DNA from: Phytopythium helicoides
Taxonomy: Eukaryota > Oomycota > Peronosporomycetes > Pythiales > Pythiaceae
DNA: 64,000 bases
Direction: 5' to 3'
Assembly: GCA_024867545.1 (NCBI GenBank)
Contig: JANFNE010000006.1
Span: forward strand, 124,001-188,000
Both the position numbers and the translations under genes were made by a program. The notes under the pieces are model-generated. The model searched no databases. It was not told the DNA's origin and saw only the letters and a program-made list of their open reading frames with translations. Shown here in pieces: positions 1-10,175 of the stretch. The stretch's first letter is position 1, and the number at the start of each line of letters is the position of its first letter.

Positions 1-3000
1 CCTGTATTCCAACCGAAGCTTCGCTTTCACTCTGGAGCTTCACGGTAATAAGCATCTCGACTACAAAGGATCGCAACTTTTGCTCTGTAATAAGCTCGAG
101 TGCGTATCTCTCAGCCTGTTCTCTTCTTTTCATTTCTTCCACACGCTTTACCCTTGCCCGCTCAATCTGGTTGGTCACAAACACTCCAATTTTGAGCGAT
201 GCCATCGCACGCGTTTGGGTTTCAATCAACTGAATTTGTCTTTGCTTCTCTAATTCAATTGCTTCTGCCGCCGATTGCAATGCTGCATCAGCCTCCCGTT
301 TAATCTTTGCCACTGTGACTCGCTCAGAAAACCAGGTGGTCACGAGTGCGTGGTTTGCCTCGACCTTGCTTTGTTCTAACTTTTCGGCAGCCATTTGAAC
401 TTCTTTTTCTTTATCTAACAACAATTTATCCCGAGTTGCTAACTGCTGTTGCGCGTCCCGGTCAGCCTCTATCAAACGATGCTCAAGCGCGAGCAGCTTA
501 TTGGTGGCAGAGAAATTCTTTTCACGCAGCTCTTCGGCTGCCATGTACTCTGTCTCGGCCTTGGCAGTAACCAGAGCTTGATGTTGATCTTCCACAAGTT
601 TTTGTTTGCAAAACGATTTGCGCTCCAGCCAACGATAATCTATAAATCCCTTGATTGTTCGACGCGCCATCTCCTCTTTCAATTTCCGTTCTACAGCAAG
701 ATGTGCTTTCATTTCAATGTCATGAGCTGTGCAAGCGGATTCCATTTGCTTGCTGGATTTCTCAAGTCGTCGCTGTAACAAGCGTTGCTCCAATCGCATC
801 TTTTCCTTCCATTGTTGTGTATCAGTTTCCGAGTGGTGATATTGCGCTTGCATTGCCAGCACCTGCTTGTTGGCTAATGATCGATCTGCTTCAATAATCC
901 GAAGTTTGCGGTTCAGTAAGTGTATGGAAATGAAGCACCTAATTTTATGAGCAGCCAAGCTTTTGCGGTTCTTGCTGATCACACGCTGCTGTCTATCTAC
1001 TACTTTCATATGATGATCAATTAGTTGCATCCGGTCAATTTCAGCCTGTTTCCACTTTTGCTCAAGTTGTTGTAAGCTAGATAAAAGCAAGTTCGCCTTC
1101 TCAGATGCGCGTTTCTTTTCAAGCCGCATCAGCCTCTCATGATCTCGCTTCGCTTTTGTCCACTTCAGATTCTCCTTGAAAAGAGTCTGTCGGGCAAGAA
1201 CTTTAGCCTGCGCGAGTTTTCGTCGAAGGACCCATTCTCGAAGAGCTTGTTTGATTGTTTTCGTTGCAGCAGCTTTTTGCTCTCGTTTTCGGCGCAGCTC
1301 TTCTTCTCGTTTCAGGACTTGCCGTATCTTTGCCTTTCGACGCCGCCACCAGCGTAGAATCTTTTCTTTGGCAAATTCGCGTTGCCTCCTCCGCTTCAGC
1401 GTACCTGCAAAAAACTTTAATCGGTGAAAGCATCGATGGATGAGGTGGAAGTCGGACGAACGAAGATTATTTGATTTGCGTAGCGCAAAATCTGCCCACG
1501 ATTGTTGTAATGCTCGTGCAGCTATTTCCTGCTGCTCCAAAATCTCCAGCTCGTGTGCCTTGCGCCGCTTTTTGACAACCAATACTCCAAACCGCCGAAC
1601 AGTCCGTCTTGCTAATGACCGCTGCAAGCGATCCTTGATTGATCTGCGGTGTTGTGCATTAGTTCTCCACTCGACAAGATAACGACGAAGAATCTTGAGC
1701 TCTCTTTGAAGGTAGTGCGGAGTATCTTCAGGTTCCCATTTCACATCTGGACTGAGTTGGTGTTCGATAGATTGATGTCGGTGGTCAACCTCTATTTCAG
1801 AGAACCGGTGACTTAGATCAAGGGCAACTACTTGAACGTCACGACATAGATCAAAAATTTTCCCGAGTGCACCAAGTCCAGAATGTTCCTCTTCAGAAAA
1901 ACTGCTGTTGCAATCGATTTGCTCAACAGGATTTGGTATTGTGTCTGTGTTGGAGTCAGAGTTACTGAAGCCTGCACTCGTGCTAGGTGTGGATACTTCT
2001 ACTACCTTTTTCACTGCTTGACTCTTCACTAGTGGTTCATGACTGCTACGGAGTGAGAAGTCGTTTGATGATAATATTCCAAACGCTGGCAAACTGTTAG
2101 AGTCGTCTGTGCTTTCGACTGCTACATCAAGTGTGCTAGGGATACCAAATTTTGGAAGCAGATCAAGCGCTCGTGTTATTCCAGACGCTATTGAAGGAGT
2201 ACTTACAGGGAAACTGTAGTCCTCAATTAGTCCTCCTGTAGGCTCAGACCAATCTGTATAATCGTTGAGGGCAGCGAGTGGGGAGTTCGCAGAGATAGAG
2301 GAGTTCGTGTTGTCCTCTGTCTGACTTCTTCTGCTGAGCTGTCGTACCGTACCATCACTTCCTGAATCACTCAGATTCGACCTTACTGATCCCGGTGGAA
2401 CTACTGTGCAACTGGAAAGGGTGACTGCTGACATTCGTCGAAGCGAGGCTTCCTCAGTGTCAATAGGCTCAATATCCGGCTTGGCATCAGTAACCAGTAT
2501 TGTCATAGACGATTTATCTGAAACTGGAGATTGAGCAACTGAATCGCTGACCGCAAAGTCGACTCGGTTTTCAGGAATTATTGCTGCCGCTGCTAATACG
2601 GCGCTGAGGTCAAGTCGTGGGATCGTCGGTGATAGCTTCTCGGAGCTGTTCTCAATCATGAATTGTCGACTTGTTCGAGTTATCGAGTTTTCTGCTCTTG
2701 ACGATGGTACAGATGCTGGAGACGAATCCTCGAGGCCTAGAAGTTGGATGGAGCTGTCTCTAGATTCTCTAGATGTAGTAGACGTAGGAAGAGTAGCTAG
2801 GATTTTGGATCTGTTACTCGTCAGCACGTCATCCTGTGCGCTATTTGGTGGCTCCCATGCTTTCAACGGTACAGCGCCTTCTTGTGTGCTCGGGAGCTTT
2901 GGCGGCTGTATATCAGTTTTGCTACCAGTAGCGTTAGATGTGTCTTCTTCTCGCTGCAGTGTATTCTTCATCTCAACCGGTTGCCTTCTTACTGAATCAC

Positions 3001-4609
3001 TGTCTTTACTTTGCTTAGCTTGACGAGAACTACGGCAGGATTTTGGCTCGGCATGAGTTTGGGTTGCATCTGAATTTGCCTCCTGTGAACTTGCGCAAGG
3101 TGCCTGATTTAATGAAACTGCGCATTCTTGGTGCGCACCAATGCTTCCCATTTCCTTGTGAGCTTCTGGCATAGCTTCATCAACTGGAGGAAGTACACAA
3201 TTCTGATCTGAGAGATCAGGACCCCATGCTTTATAAACAGTGTCACTCAATAATTTAGATGTGAAGGTTGTTGGGCAAAGATAACCTTGGGCTTTTGTTT
3301 CAAAAGCATCGCAAAGACTGAGATCTGCAGATTGGACTCGAGGTAAAGTTGGTTGCCTGAGATTTTCTGTGCTCTTTGAGCTGTAGCTACCACCTGTCTG
3401 TGCTTGGTGTGGCCGCAAATACGTTGGTAAGAGCTTTGATGCGTTATTTCGTGTTTCAAGCTCCATCAAATGAAGCAATGCTGTTGCTACTCGATTACAC
3501 GGAAGTACTTGCCAGCCAGGAAGATACCGATCGGTTTGTAATGCAAACGCTTCCAGTTTATGTAGAAGTAGCTGAAATAGCGAAGAAGATGATGGCGACG
3601 ATGCGAGTAGTCTGGAGGAGCTAAATAACTCTGACGGTGAGGAGGAGGAGACGTAGTTGCACGAGCACAACAAGAGCTCAGACGCATCAAGAGACAGCCC
3701 TTCTAAAAACGGATTGCGCGTTAGGGAGATCCCTTGAGCGTTGAAGAACCTCATCAACGTTGGTGAAAACGAGAAAAAGTCTGTGTCTGATGATGCCATG
3801 CGCAATAAATAAGGAAGAAATTCGCGCTCAAGGGCCTCAGCATCTTCTTCATCGGTAACAGGGATTGCTCTACCGCGTCTATTGCTTGGATTTGGCGCAT
3901 TGTCCTGGACACATTCCGAGTATAGGTACTCGACCATTTCGACGATTGCTAATGATGTGCTGCGCAATCGATTCAACTCGCGGATCAGTCCTGGAGAGAT
4001 ATCTACGTCCATTTTCCGCGGGCGATGAACTGAAAGCGTCGGGGGGACCATCTCTTGCTGAAGCTGCGCTAGAATCTGATCGCGCAGAAATATGTTCTGC
4101 CGGATCGCTTCGCGTACAAGAGCAGTCGAGTTGGCGCTAGTAGCACTCTCTCTTTGAAACCCAGTAGATATCCTTGGCCGTCGCCGATCATTGTCGAGAC
4201 CACTGTCGCTTACATGGCGATCGCGTATGTATTGCCGGTCCACTTCATATGTACCAACTCGTTCTCGTGACCTAACGCTGTCAAGACTGGATTTCCGGCT
4301 GCTCAGCACCTTTTGCTTGAGCTTGTAGGGACTCGAGAACCTGCTCACGACTGGAGAGCCTGCTCCTTTCGGTGACGACCTCCGCCCCTCCTCTCCCCTC
4401 CCAGCTACGCGCGACTGTCGCCCGACATGGCTCGGGTGTCCAGCATAAACATTTCTAGCATTCGGAGCTCCATAAGTCTGACCTGATGCAGCTTGGGTCG
4501 CGAACACCGCATCGTCCAGCTCTAGTTCTACCAGTAGCCGGCGCTCTTCTCCACGCCTAGCCGCATCACCCACAGGCACACGTTCAGCCCACGACTGCTG
4601 CCGCGCCAT
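1..4609 (-). CDS. Giant coiled-coil protein with Trp-rich helical repeats, partial
   Basis: One frame stays open from the ATG at 4609 down to the window edge (1,536 codons, C-terminus missing); an in-frame stop at 4655-4657 precedes the ATG. The first ~500 residues are Ser/Arg-rich and include a charged helical segment (about residues 155-215). The middle is low complexity. From about residue 970 on, the protein is almost pure alpha-helix rich in Lys/Arg/Glu/Gln, with recurring units such as LRRYLVEW, QQSWADF, LRWWRRRK and ALREWVLRRK. Spaced aromatic/Leu-Arg helices like these recall Sfi1/centrin-binding or other centrosome/basal-body scaffolds, but I do not recognise a specific family, so that role is inference. 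No intron was needed in the part visible. It is divergent from the TAZ-finger gene across 1.4 kb. Confidence 0.8.
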   Translation of the reverse strand, partial: MARQQSWAERVPVGDAARRGEERRLLVELELDDAVFATQAASGQTYGAPNARNVYAGHPSHVGRQSRVAGRGEEGRRSSPKGAGSPVVSRFSSPYKLKQKVLSSRKSSLDSVRSRERVGTYEVDRQYIRDRHVSDSGLDNDRRRPRISTGFQRESATSANSTALVREAIRQNIFLRDQILAQLQQEMVPPTLSVHRPRKMDVDISPGLIRELNRLRSTSLAIVEMVEYLYSECVQDNAPNPSNRRGRAIPVTDEEDAEALEREFLPYLLRMASSDTDFFSFSPTLMRFFNAQGISLTRNPFLEGLSLDASELLLCSCNYVSSSSPSELFSSSRLLASSPSSSSLFQLLLHKLEAFALQTDRYLPGWQVLPCNRVATALLHLMELETRNNASKLLPTYLRPHQAQTGGSYSSKSTENLRQPTLPRVQSADLSLCDAFETKAQGYLCPTTFTSKLLSDTVYKAWGPDLSDQNCVLPPVDEAMPEAHKEMGSIGAHQECAVSLNQAPCASSQEANSDATQTHAEPKSCRSSRQAKQSKDSDSVRRQPVEMKNTLQREEDTSNATGSKTDIQPPKLPSTQEGAVPLKAWEPPNSAQDDVLTSNRSKILATLPTSTTSRESRDSSIQLLGLEDSSPASVPSSRAENSITRTSRQFMIENSSEKLSPTIPRLDLSAVLAAAAIIPENRVDFAVSDSVAQSPVSDKSSMTILVTDAKPDIEPIDTEEASLRRMSAVTLSSCTVVPPGSVRSNLSDSGSDGTVRQLSRRSQTEDNTNSSISANSPLAALNDYTDWSEPTGGLIEDYSFPVSTPSIASGITRALDLLPKFGIPSTLDVAVESTDDSNSLPAFGILSSNDFSLRSSHEPLVKSQAVKKVVEVSTPSTSAGFSNSDSNTDTIPNPVEQIDCNSSFSEEEHSGLGALGKIFDLCRDVQVVALDLSHRFSEIEVDHRHQSIEHQLSPDVKWEPEDTPHYLQRELKILRRYLVEWRTNAQHRRSIKDRLQRSLARRTVRRFGVLVVKKRRKAHELEILEQQEIAARALQQSWADFALRKSNNLRSSDFHLIHRCFHRLKFFAGTLKRRRQREFAKEKILRWWRRRKAKIRQVLKREEELRRKREQKAAATKTIKQALREWVLRRKLAQAKVLARQTLFKENLKWTKAKRDHERLMRLEKKRASEKANLLLSSLQQLEQKWKQAEIDRMQLIDHHMKVVDRQQRVISKNRKSLAAHKIRCFISIHLLNRKLRIIEADRSLANKQVLAMQAQYHHSETDTQQWKEKMRLEQRLLQRRLEKSSKQMESACTAHDIEMKAHLAVERKLKEEMARRTIKGFIDYRWLERKSFCKQKLVEDQHQALVTAKAETEYMAAEELREKNFSATNKLLALEHRLIEADRDAQQQLATRDKLLLDKEKEVQMAAEKLEQSKVEANHALVTTWFSERVTVAKIKREADAALQSAAEAIELEKQRQIQLIETQTRAMASLKIGVFVTNQIERARVKRVEEMKRREQAERYALELITEQKLRSFVVEMLITVKLQSESEASVGIQ

Positions 4610-6021
4610 TTCAAAGCGAACAGCACTAACAACAGTAAGAGCTCGTCCAGGTCGTTAGTCATAACGGCCGAGACAGGAATAGTGTAAGGATGCGTAGGTT
4701 TCCAGGCGTTGGATCCCTGCTTTCCTGCCTTTTGCCATCGCCGTGCCATGCGATCCAAGTAAGGCCAACGAGCTTTCGTCGTCCGTCTCTACATGTAGTT
4801 GCGTCCAATGATCGTCATTGCACACTCGTGGGAGCTCTAACAAACTCGTAGGCCTAACAGCGTCAACATGAGATTATCACAGCTGATTGATCTCCTCGGA
4901 ACGAGCAGCTAGTGACAAGATAACAGCGGCACACATATTGTGCGTGAGAACTCGCTCAAGGTATTCTCTCTCTTCCTGTCCAACACGAAAGAGACCATGT
5001 CATGCCAGCACCAAATGGTTAGGAGTGTGTGTTCAATGTGGCGCCGGGCTCCCCTGCATCGTTCGATCGTGGTTGTCAATGCCGCTGCTGCTTCAAGAAA
5101 CTACCTGCTAGTCCATTCCTTGACGCTGAGATGCTGTAGGAGCCCTGTGTGTGCTGATCAAAACGTCTGACGGGACCTAGAATGGGTGATGAAGAGAAGG
5201 CGAAGGGCGTGCTCTCGTGTGCAGGGGATGTCCCTGACTGATCTGTCGCCGCCAGTGTTCATCGAGTGAGCTTTCGCAGTGGATTTTCCGTCGTAGCAGA
5301 CTCTACGGCAGACGTAGAGGCTGCAGGTGGTCATCGGCGCCTTATCCGTAGAGGCTCTGCCGTCGACCTCGCCATGCTCGGTGGCGGTAGTCTAGTAAAC
5401 GCGTTTACAAAGGCCGTGTGTTCCAGCCGCGTCGTGCATCGCACATCCTGCAACGGCACATGCTGGTCTCCGTGCATCTCTCTGGCCCCGTCGTGCGGCG
5501 CGACCGGGACGACTGATGCCCTCGGTTGATGGGGCACTCCCCGTAGTCGCCGTGTCAAACGCCGAGAGACTTGATGGGCCTGCAGATCGCGAAGAGCTCA
5601 ACGCCCCCGTGCTCACGCTCGTGCACACTCTTGCTGGATAGTGCATGTCGGGAAAGCTTGAGTAGTGGCCATGAGCTAACGTTGCCGAGCGCCATGCGGC
5701 CTGAGTCTCGTCGGTCGGGGTTTAACCATGGCGGCGATCGTCGCCTCGGGCTCATGATGATGTGGCGCCGCGTAAAGACTCGTCGACTTTGGCGATCGAG
5801 ATCCGTTGCGCCAGGTGGTGTGGGACGTCCGATCTCTGCTCGACTTCCACCCGTGCCGTCTTCTACGCTCTCGTGATCGGCATCGCTGCTCCTCACTGCT
5901 GCTCCTCGAAGTTCCAGCCCCGCAGCTCGGCGGACGCGGCTCAGGCTCTCACTCGCGCACTCGACGCATCAGGAGCAGCTCCTGATACTACAGCCCTCCA
6001 CCAGCAGCCCCCAGCAACTCC
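4610..6021. other. Intergenic region between divergent genes
   Basis: About 1.4 kb between the coiled-coil gene (-) and the TAZ gene (+). Short open frames occur on both strands (for example 5555-5896 minus, 5571-5876 plus) but none resembles a known domain or joins to a neighbour through plausible splice sites. The right half is more GC-rich. It probably holds promoters and 5' UTRs; an unrecognised 5' exon of either gene cannot be excluded. Confidence 0.4.
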
Positions 6022-6681
6022 ATGACGCTCGACGGCTCCTCCATGGCGCTCGACAGCTGCCGTCCGCGCCTCGAGCTCCCCACCAAGCCCGCAGGAATGG
6101 CTCCTCGCCCTCTCACCTTCTCGCTTCGGCCGCTGCGAGCGCCAACGGACCAGCAAGGCGGGGCAGCTCTGCCGTCGCTCACGACGCCACCACTGCGGCT
6201 GCCGTCGCTGCTGCCGTCCCCACCAAGAGCCCCCGAGCCCAGCGTAGCCACAACCTCGACCTCTCCAGCTGACGAACGCACATTGAGAGACCTGGCAGCG
6301 CGGCTCGCGCTGCTGCTGCACGCTCGGGAGTGCTGCCGCGGCGGCTCTGGAGACTGCAAGATGCGCAACTGCGGCGTGGCTCGCGGCGTGCTCGACCACT
6401 GCCAGGAGTGCTTCCTGGCCGACGGGCAGTGTCACGTGTCGTGTGCACAGGCCAAGCGCCTGCTGCGCCACTTCCGCGTCTGCCGCGCTCGAGGCTTCCC
6501 GCCGACCTGCAAGCTCTGCTGTGCGCTGCGAAGCGAGTTCCCCTGGGCGCTGCGCCACGCCGACTCGCTCTCGCCAGTGTTCCTCTCGCCGTCAAGAGTG
6601 TGCCGAGCGGCCAGCGATGAGTCCGAGTACGCGGCCAGGATCATCAACCGCCCCATCAAGCGCCGCCGAAGCGAGTCGTAG
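6022..6681 (+). CDS. TAZ-type zinc-finger protein
   Basis: Single-exon frame of 219 residues. Residues ~90-175 carry a TAZ-like Cys/His pattern: LALLLHARECC, then C..C, DHCQECF, CHVSCAQAKRLLRHFRVC and CKLCCAL. In CBP/p300 this fold is three to four helices holding zinc by HCCC clusters and binds transcription-factor activation domains. The N-terminal ~85 residues are Pro/Ser/Leu-rich and probably disordered; the C-terminus ends in a basic patch (IKRRRSES) that could act as a nuclear signal. There is no acetyltransferase, bromo or KIX domain, so this is a stand-alone TAZ protein, likely a transcriptional adaptor (inference). ATGs at 6022 and 6043 are both possible starts. The gene converges on LIG1, whose stop is 40 bp away on the other strand. 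Confidence 0.75.
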   Translation: MTLDGSSMALDSCRPRLELPTKPAGMAPRPLTFSLRPLRAPTDQQGGAALPSLTTPPLRLPSLLPSPPRAPEPSVATTSTSPADERTLRDLAARLALLLHARECCRGGSGDCKMRNCGVARGVLDHCQECFLADGQCHVSCAQAKRLLRHFRVCRARGFPPTCKLCCALRSEFPWALRHADSLSPVFLSPSRVCRAASDESEYAARIINRPIKRRRSES

Positions 6682-6721
6682 ACACATCAGCTAGCTTAGC
6701 CATCGCTTCTGTATTTAATGT

Positions 6722-9700
6722 TCAAATGAGCAGGTCATCATCGTCCTCGTCCGCTCCACCAGAGACCGTCGCGAGGCCCTGCGCGCGGTACAAGTCCGCC
6801 ACCTAGAGACAATCATCAAGACTGCATTAGTCACCACCACCTAGAACAGCAGCTGCAGCAATGTAACACGAACCTGAGCAGCGTTGGTCGCCTCCGATGG
6901 CGTCTTGTCCTCGCGGATGCGGATGAAGCGCGGGAAGCGCAGCGAGATGCCCTTGTCGCGAGCCACGAGCCCCATGGCTGCCGTGTACTTGGGCGAGATG
7001 GACAGATCTGCACCAAGGATCTCCCACACACAGCTCGGCTCGAACCACACGTCTGGCTTGATGCTTCCGTCGCCAAGCGCGTACTCGCGCGGCGCCGTGG
7101 GCACCGTCTTCTCCTTGAGCTGCTCGTAAAACTGCTTGAGCACCTCGTCCGACAAACCCGTGCCCAGCTTTGTGATCGGCTGAAACATATCCGTGTCCGG
7201 GTCAAAACATGCGAGCAGGTACGCGCCGTACACGCCTGTACGCTTGCCGCGACCGTAGAAGGCGCCGATAGGAACGAGGTCGGTCGAGTCGCCAATGCCG
7301 TCGAGATAATCCTTCTTCAGCTTCAGCCACTTGTGGGACCGATTTGCCGGCTCGTAAGTCGCTTCCTGCTCGAGCGTCTTGACCATCAAGCCTTCACATT
7401 GGTCACGCACAGCCTGCTCCAGGAAGTTGCGGACGGTAGCCACCGCTTGCTCCATCGCCTCTGTGTCATCCTTGTTCAGCGCAGCGTCCGGCTCAACATC
7501 GATCGAGGACGCAAATTCGAACTCGCCCGGAACGACGTCGAAAAGAGTGCGAAGTAGCTCTCGACGTTTACCCAGCGGCATGGTCAGGCACGAGTCGCCG
7601 TTCAAGTACAGCAGATCGAACGCGTAGATACAGACAGGAACCTTGATGTCCTCCACCTTGACGTTCTTGCGCGACCGCGTGCTCAAAATCTGGAAGGGTA
7701 GACGCTTGTTTGTTGCCTTGTCGACTGCGACAACCTCAGCGTCAACGATGCAGCTCTGGATTGCATCGGGCTTGCGAGCTTTCAAGAGCTGCAGCTTGAC
7801 ATCCGGGAATCGCTCCGTTGAATTTTCGAAGTTGCGCGAGAAGATGGCAACATCATTATCAGACTTGCCACTCGGTAGCATGTGGATCTGAGCGCGCTCG
7901 CCATCGTACTTGTACTCGCAAGTGAACGGCTTGTTTTCAAATCGGTCGAAGACCATGGCGTACGCCTTGGTTGGACGAGCCAACATGGGCGAAACTGGCG
8001 TGCCCGGAGTCAGCACACACTTGGTAGCAACCTGTGCAAAGTCCTTCAGCTTGAAGAAGGGCCAAGACGATCCCTCCGCATCCTGAATCTCCTTCTGGAC
8101 GGCTTGGAAGGCCGCGACTAGCGCATTATAGCTCGGGCATTCCGAGAAAGCCTTCTTGACGTGAACAAGAGCTTCTTGCTGTTTTTCCTTGTCTTTTCGA
8201 TCTTTCTCGAGCATGAATGCGTACGTAAGCGCCATTAGAATCGACTTTTCAGCCAAACCGATGCGAAGCTTGCCCTGCAGACCACGGATAATGTATTTTG
8301 CGCCTTCCGCGCTAGCACTTGCAGAGGGCAGTGCCTTTTTGTCCTTCTCGCACTTGACCAGAAGTCCCTTGATGATACTACACTTCTGTTGCTGCGAGTT
8401 GTTTCCTGTCATCTTAGCAATCTTGACGAACTGGTCGTACACGCTCTGAACACTCAGAACATTCGCTGCTGCAGCAGCTGGATTAGGAGCAGCAATAGGT
8501 GCGAATGATAGCGTGTGCTGCTTTGAGCGAGCGTTCTGCGCGACTTTGCCAAGATCTCCCTCCTTGTGGTACATCTCCTTGATGAACTTTAGGTTTGTTC
8601 CAGTAGCTTCTCCGATAGCCTTCATCAAAATGGCATCACCGATTCCGATCTTAAGGTTCTCGAACGGCGGAGCAAGGTCTGTGCACACACACAAGTAGAT
8701 ACACGCGAGTAGATCGTTTGGGGCTTTCTGAATCACGTCGCGGAAGAATACCGTCAGCAACTCCTGGATCTCGAGGCGACCTGTGATTGCTTCAATCTTT
8801 GAAAACAGCGAGGCAAGCTGCACATATGGGACAAAATCGGTAATGCCAACAGAATCACCATCTTCCTCTTTCGTAGACGTTGAGGTTGGTGTTGAGGCCT
8901 TCTTGTCATTGTTGACATTCTTCTTCTTGTCAGAAGTGCTCTTGGAAGCGCTCTTCGTCGGCTGTGGGGAGAAGAAAGAAGACGTCTGCTGCTTCGATTT
9001 AGCAGGTGATTTCTTCTCTTCGTGCTTCTTTTCGACCTCTTCATTGGCATCCCCCTGGTCTACTTCCATTTCGTCCTCCTTTGATTGAGCTTCCTCCGCC
9101 TCAACTTCCTCTTGCACTTCCGCTTCCTTCTCCTCTTTCTTAGTCTTCGAGTTTGGAGTTTCTACCGTATCCTTGTCCTCATCGTCATCACTATCAATGG
9201 TCATTTTCACTGGGGACGATACCTTTCGCGGCGCTTTCTTAGGCGTTACGGACTTGGCAGGGGATGGAGAAGAGATGTCAATCACCTCTCCAGACTTTTT
9301 TGACGAGCTAAATCCAGTGATACCAAGGTCATCATCGCTTTCATCGTCGCTCTCAACCACGCGCTGACGAAGGCGTCGTCGGCCAGCTGACATCATCATC
9401 AAGTTGCACATAAGCTCAGACGCCGGAACACTAACCTCTGCTGTAAATCACGTACGCTTCTTCTTTGAGCTCGACGCTGGTGGCGACGACTCTACATGTT
9501 CATCCTCTTTCTCGTCTTCGCTGGCTTCGTCCTGCTTCTCCACTGGAGCTTCCTCCTCTTCTGCATCCACCATGTCGACGTCCTCCTCCTCTTCCTCCTT
9601 GGCCTTCTTCTTCTCAGCCTTCTTCTTGTCCGCCACCTTGGCCTTCGCAGGAGCCTTTTGCTTCTTCACCGCACCTGGCTTGGCAGGCGGAGACTTCTTG

Positions 9701-9843
9701 GCTTTCGTCGCAGCCGCGGGGCTCGCACTCGCCTGCTTCTTGGCAGCAGGCGACTCGCCCGCTTCCTTCTCATCCTCCGCCTTGCGCTTGTTGCTCTTGG
9801 TCGGCGTCGAGGCCGCTCCAGCGCCAAAGAAGGACCTGCTCAT
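6722..9843 (-). CDS. LIG1: ATP-dependent DNA ligase I, three exons
   Basis: Exons 9456-9843, 6874-9386 and 6722-6802 join to 993 residues. The acidic/Lys-rich N-terminus opens MSRSFF, a degenerate PCNA-binding (PIP) box as in other ligase I proteins. A DNA-binding domain precedes the nucleotidyltransferase core with motif I EYKYDGER; the AMP-accepting Lys codon is at 7909-7911 (about residue 622). The OB-fold domain follows, with RFPRFIRIREDK near the end. The last exon supplies VADLYRAQ..., matching the conserved ligase I tail (VACLYRKQ in human). If the 71-nt intron 6803-6873 is not removed, reading continues to a false stop at 6841. Another in-frame ATG at 9939 would add 32 residues and might give an organellar form. 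The enzyme seals Okazaki fragments in the nucleus. It shares a promoter with RNASEH2B. Confidence 0.95.
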
Positions 9844-10066
9844 GCCAAACCCTCCGTCAGACGTCTCCCGCCTCTCATGCAAGCCCTCAGCCCGCTCCTC
9901 GCACGTGATCGATCGCTGCTGCTTCGCTGCGTCGCGCAAACCTCCGTCAGCCCCACCTCATCCACACACACACTCAGCACCTTGAGCTCGCCAAGTAGCT
10001 CACCTTTGCCCGCCATGTCGTCGCCAGCAACGCCCGCGCACTTGTCCAAGTGCCTCGCCTGTCAGT

Positions 10067-10077
10067 CTTGGCGCCAC
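10067..10077. promoter_or_regulatory. Second E2F-like element CTTGGCGCCAC
   Basis: It has the same GGCGCC core as the palindrome 57 bp to its right, but with one-base-weaker flanks. A further half site, TTGGCGAA, lies at 10112-10119. Clustering in one short promoter makes chance less likely. Confidence 0.4.
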
Positions 10078-10133
10078 AAATGACTAGTTACGCGGATGCA
10101 CCCGTTTTATCTTGGCGAATGTATAGAAACCCG

Positions 10134-10147
10134 TTTTGGCGCCAAAA
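10134..10147. promoter_or_regulatory. E2F/DP-type palindrome TTTTGGCGCCAAAA
   Basis: The 14 bp form a perfect inverted repeat that matches the E2F/DP consensus TTTSSCGC on both strands. It lies 29 bp upstream of the RNASEH2B ATG and about 290 bp from the LIG1 ATG. E2F control of S-phase genes is established in animals and plants; binding here is inferred from sequence only. Confidence 0.6.
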
Positions 10148-10159
10148 AAAAAAAAAAAA
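10144..10159. repeat. Poly(A) tract
   Basis: A run of 16 A residues begins inside the E2F palindrome and extends toward RNASEH2B. Such a tract may exclude nucleosomes; it is also a slippage-prone site. Confidence 0.8.
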
Positions 10160-10175
10160 TCCGTAACAACCTCCA

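Larger units (their letters stand above)
9844..10175. promoter_or_regulatory. Bidirectional LIG1/RNASEH2B promoter
   Basis: 332 bp separate the LIG1 ATG (-) from the RNASEH2B ATG (+). The interval holds three GGCG-core E2F-like elements (10067-10077, 10112-10119 and a perfect palindrome at 10134-10147) directly followed by a 16-bp A run. No coding exon is apparent except a possible 5' extension of LIG1 up to 9939. Confidence 0.65.
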
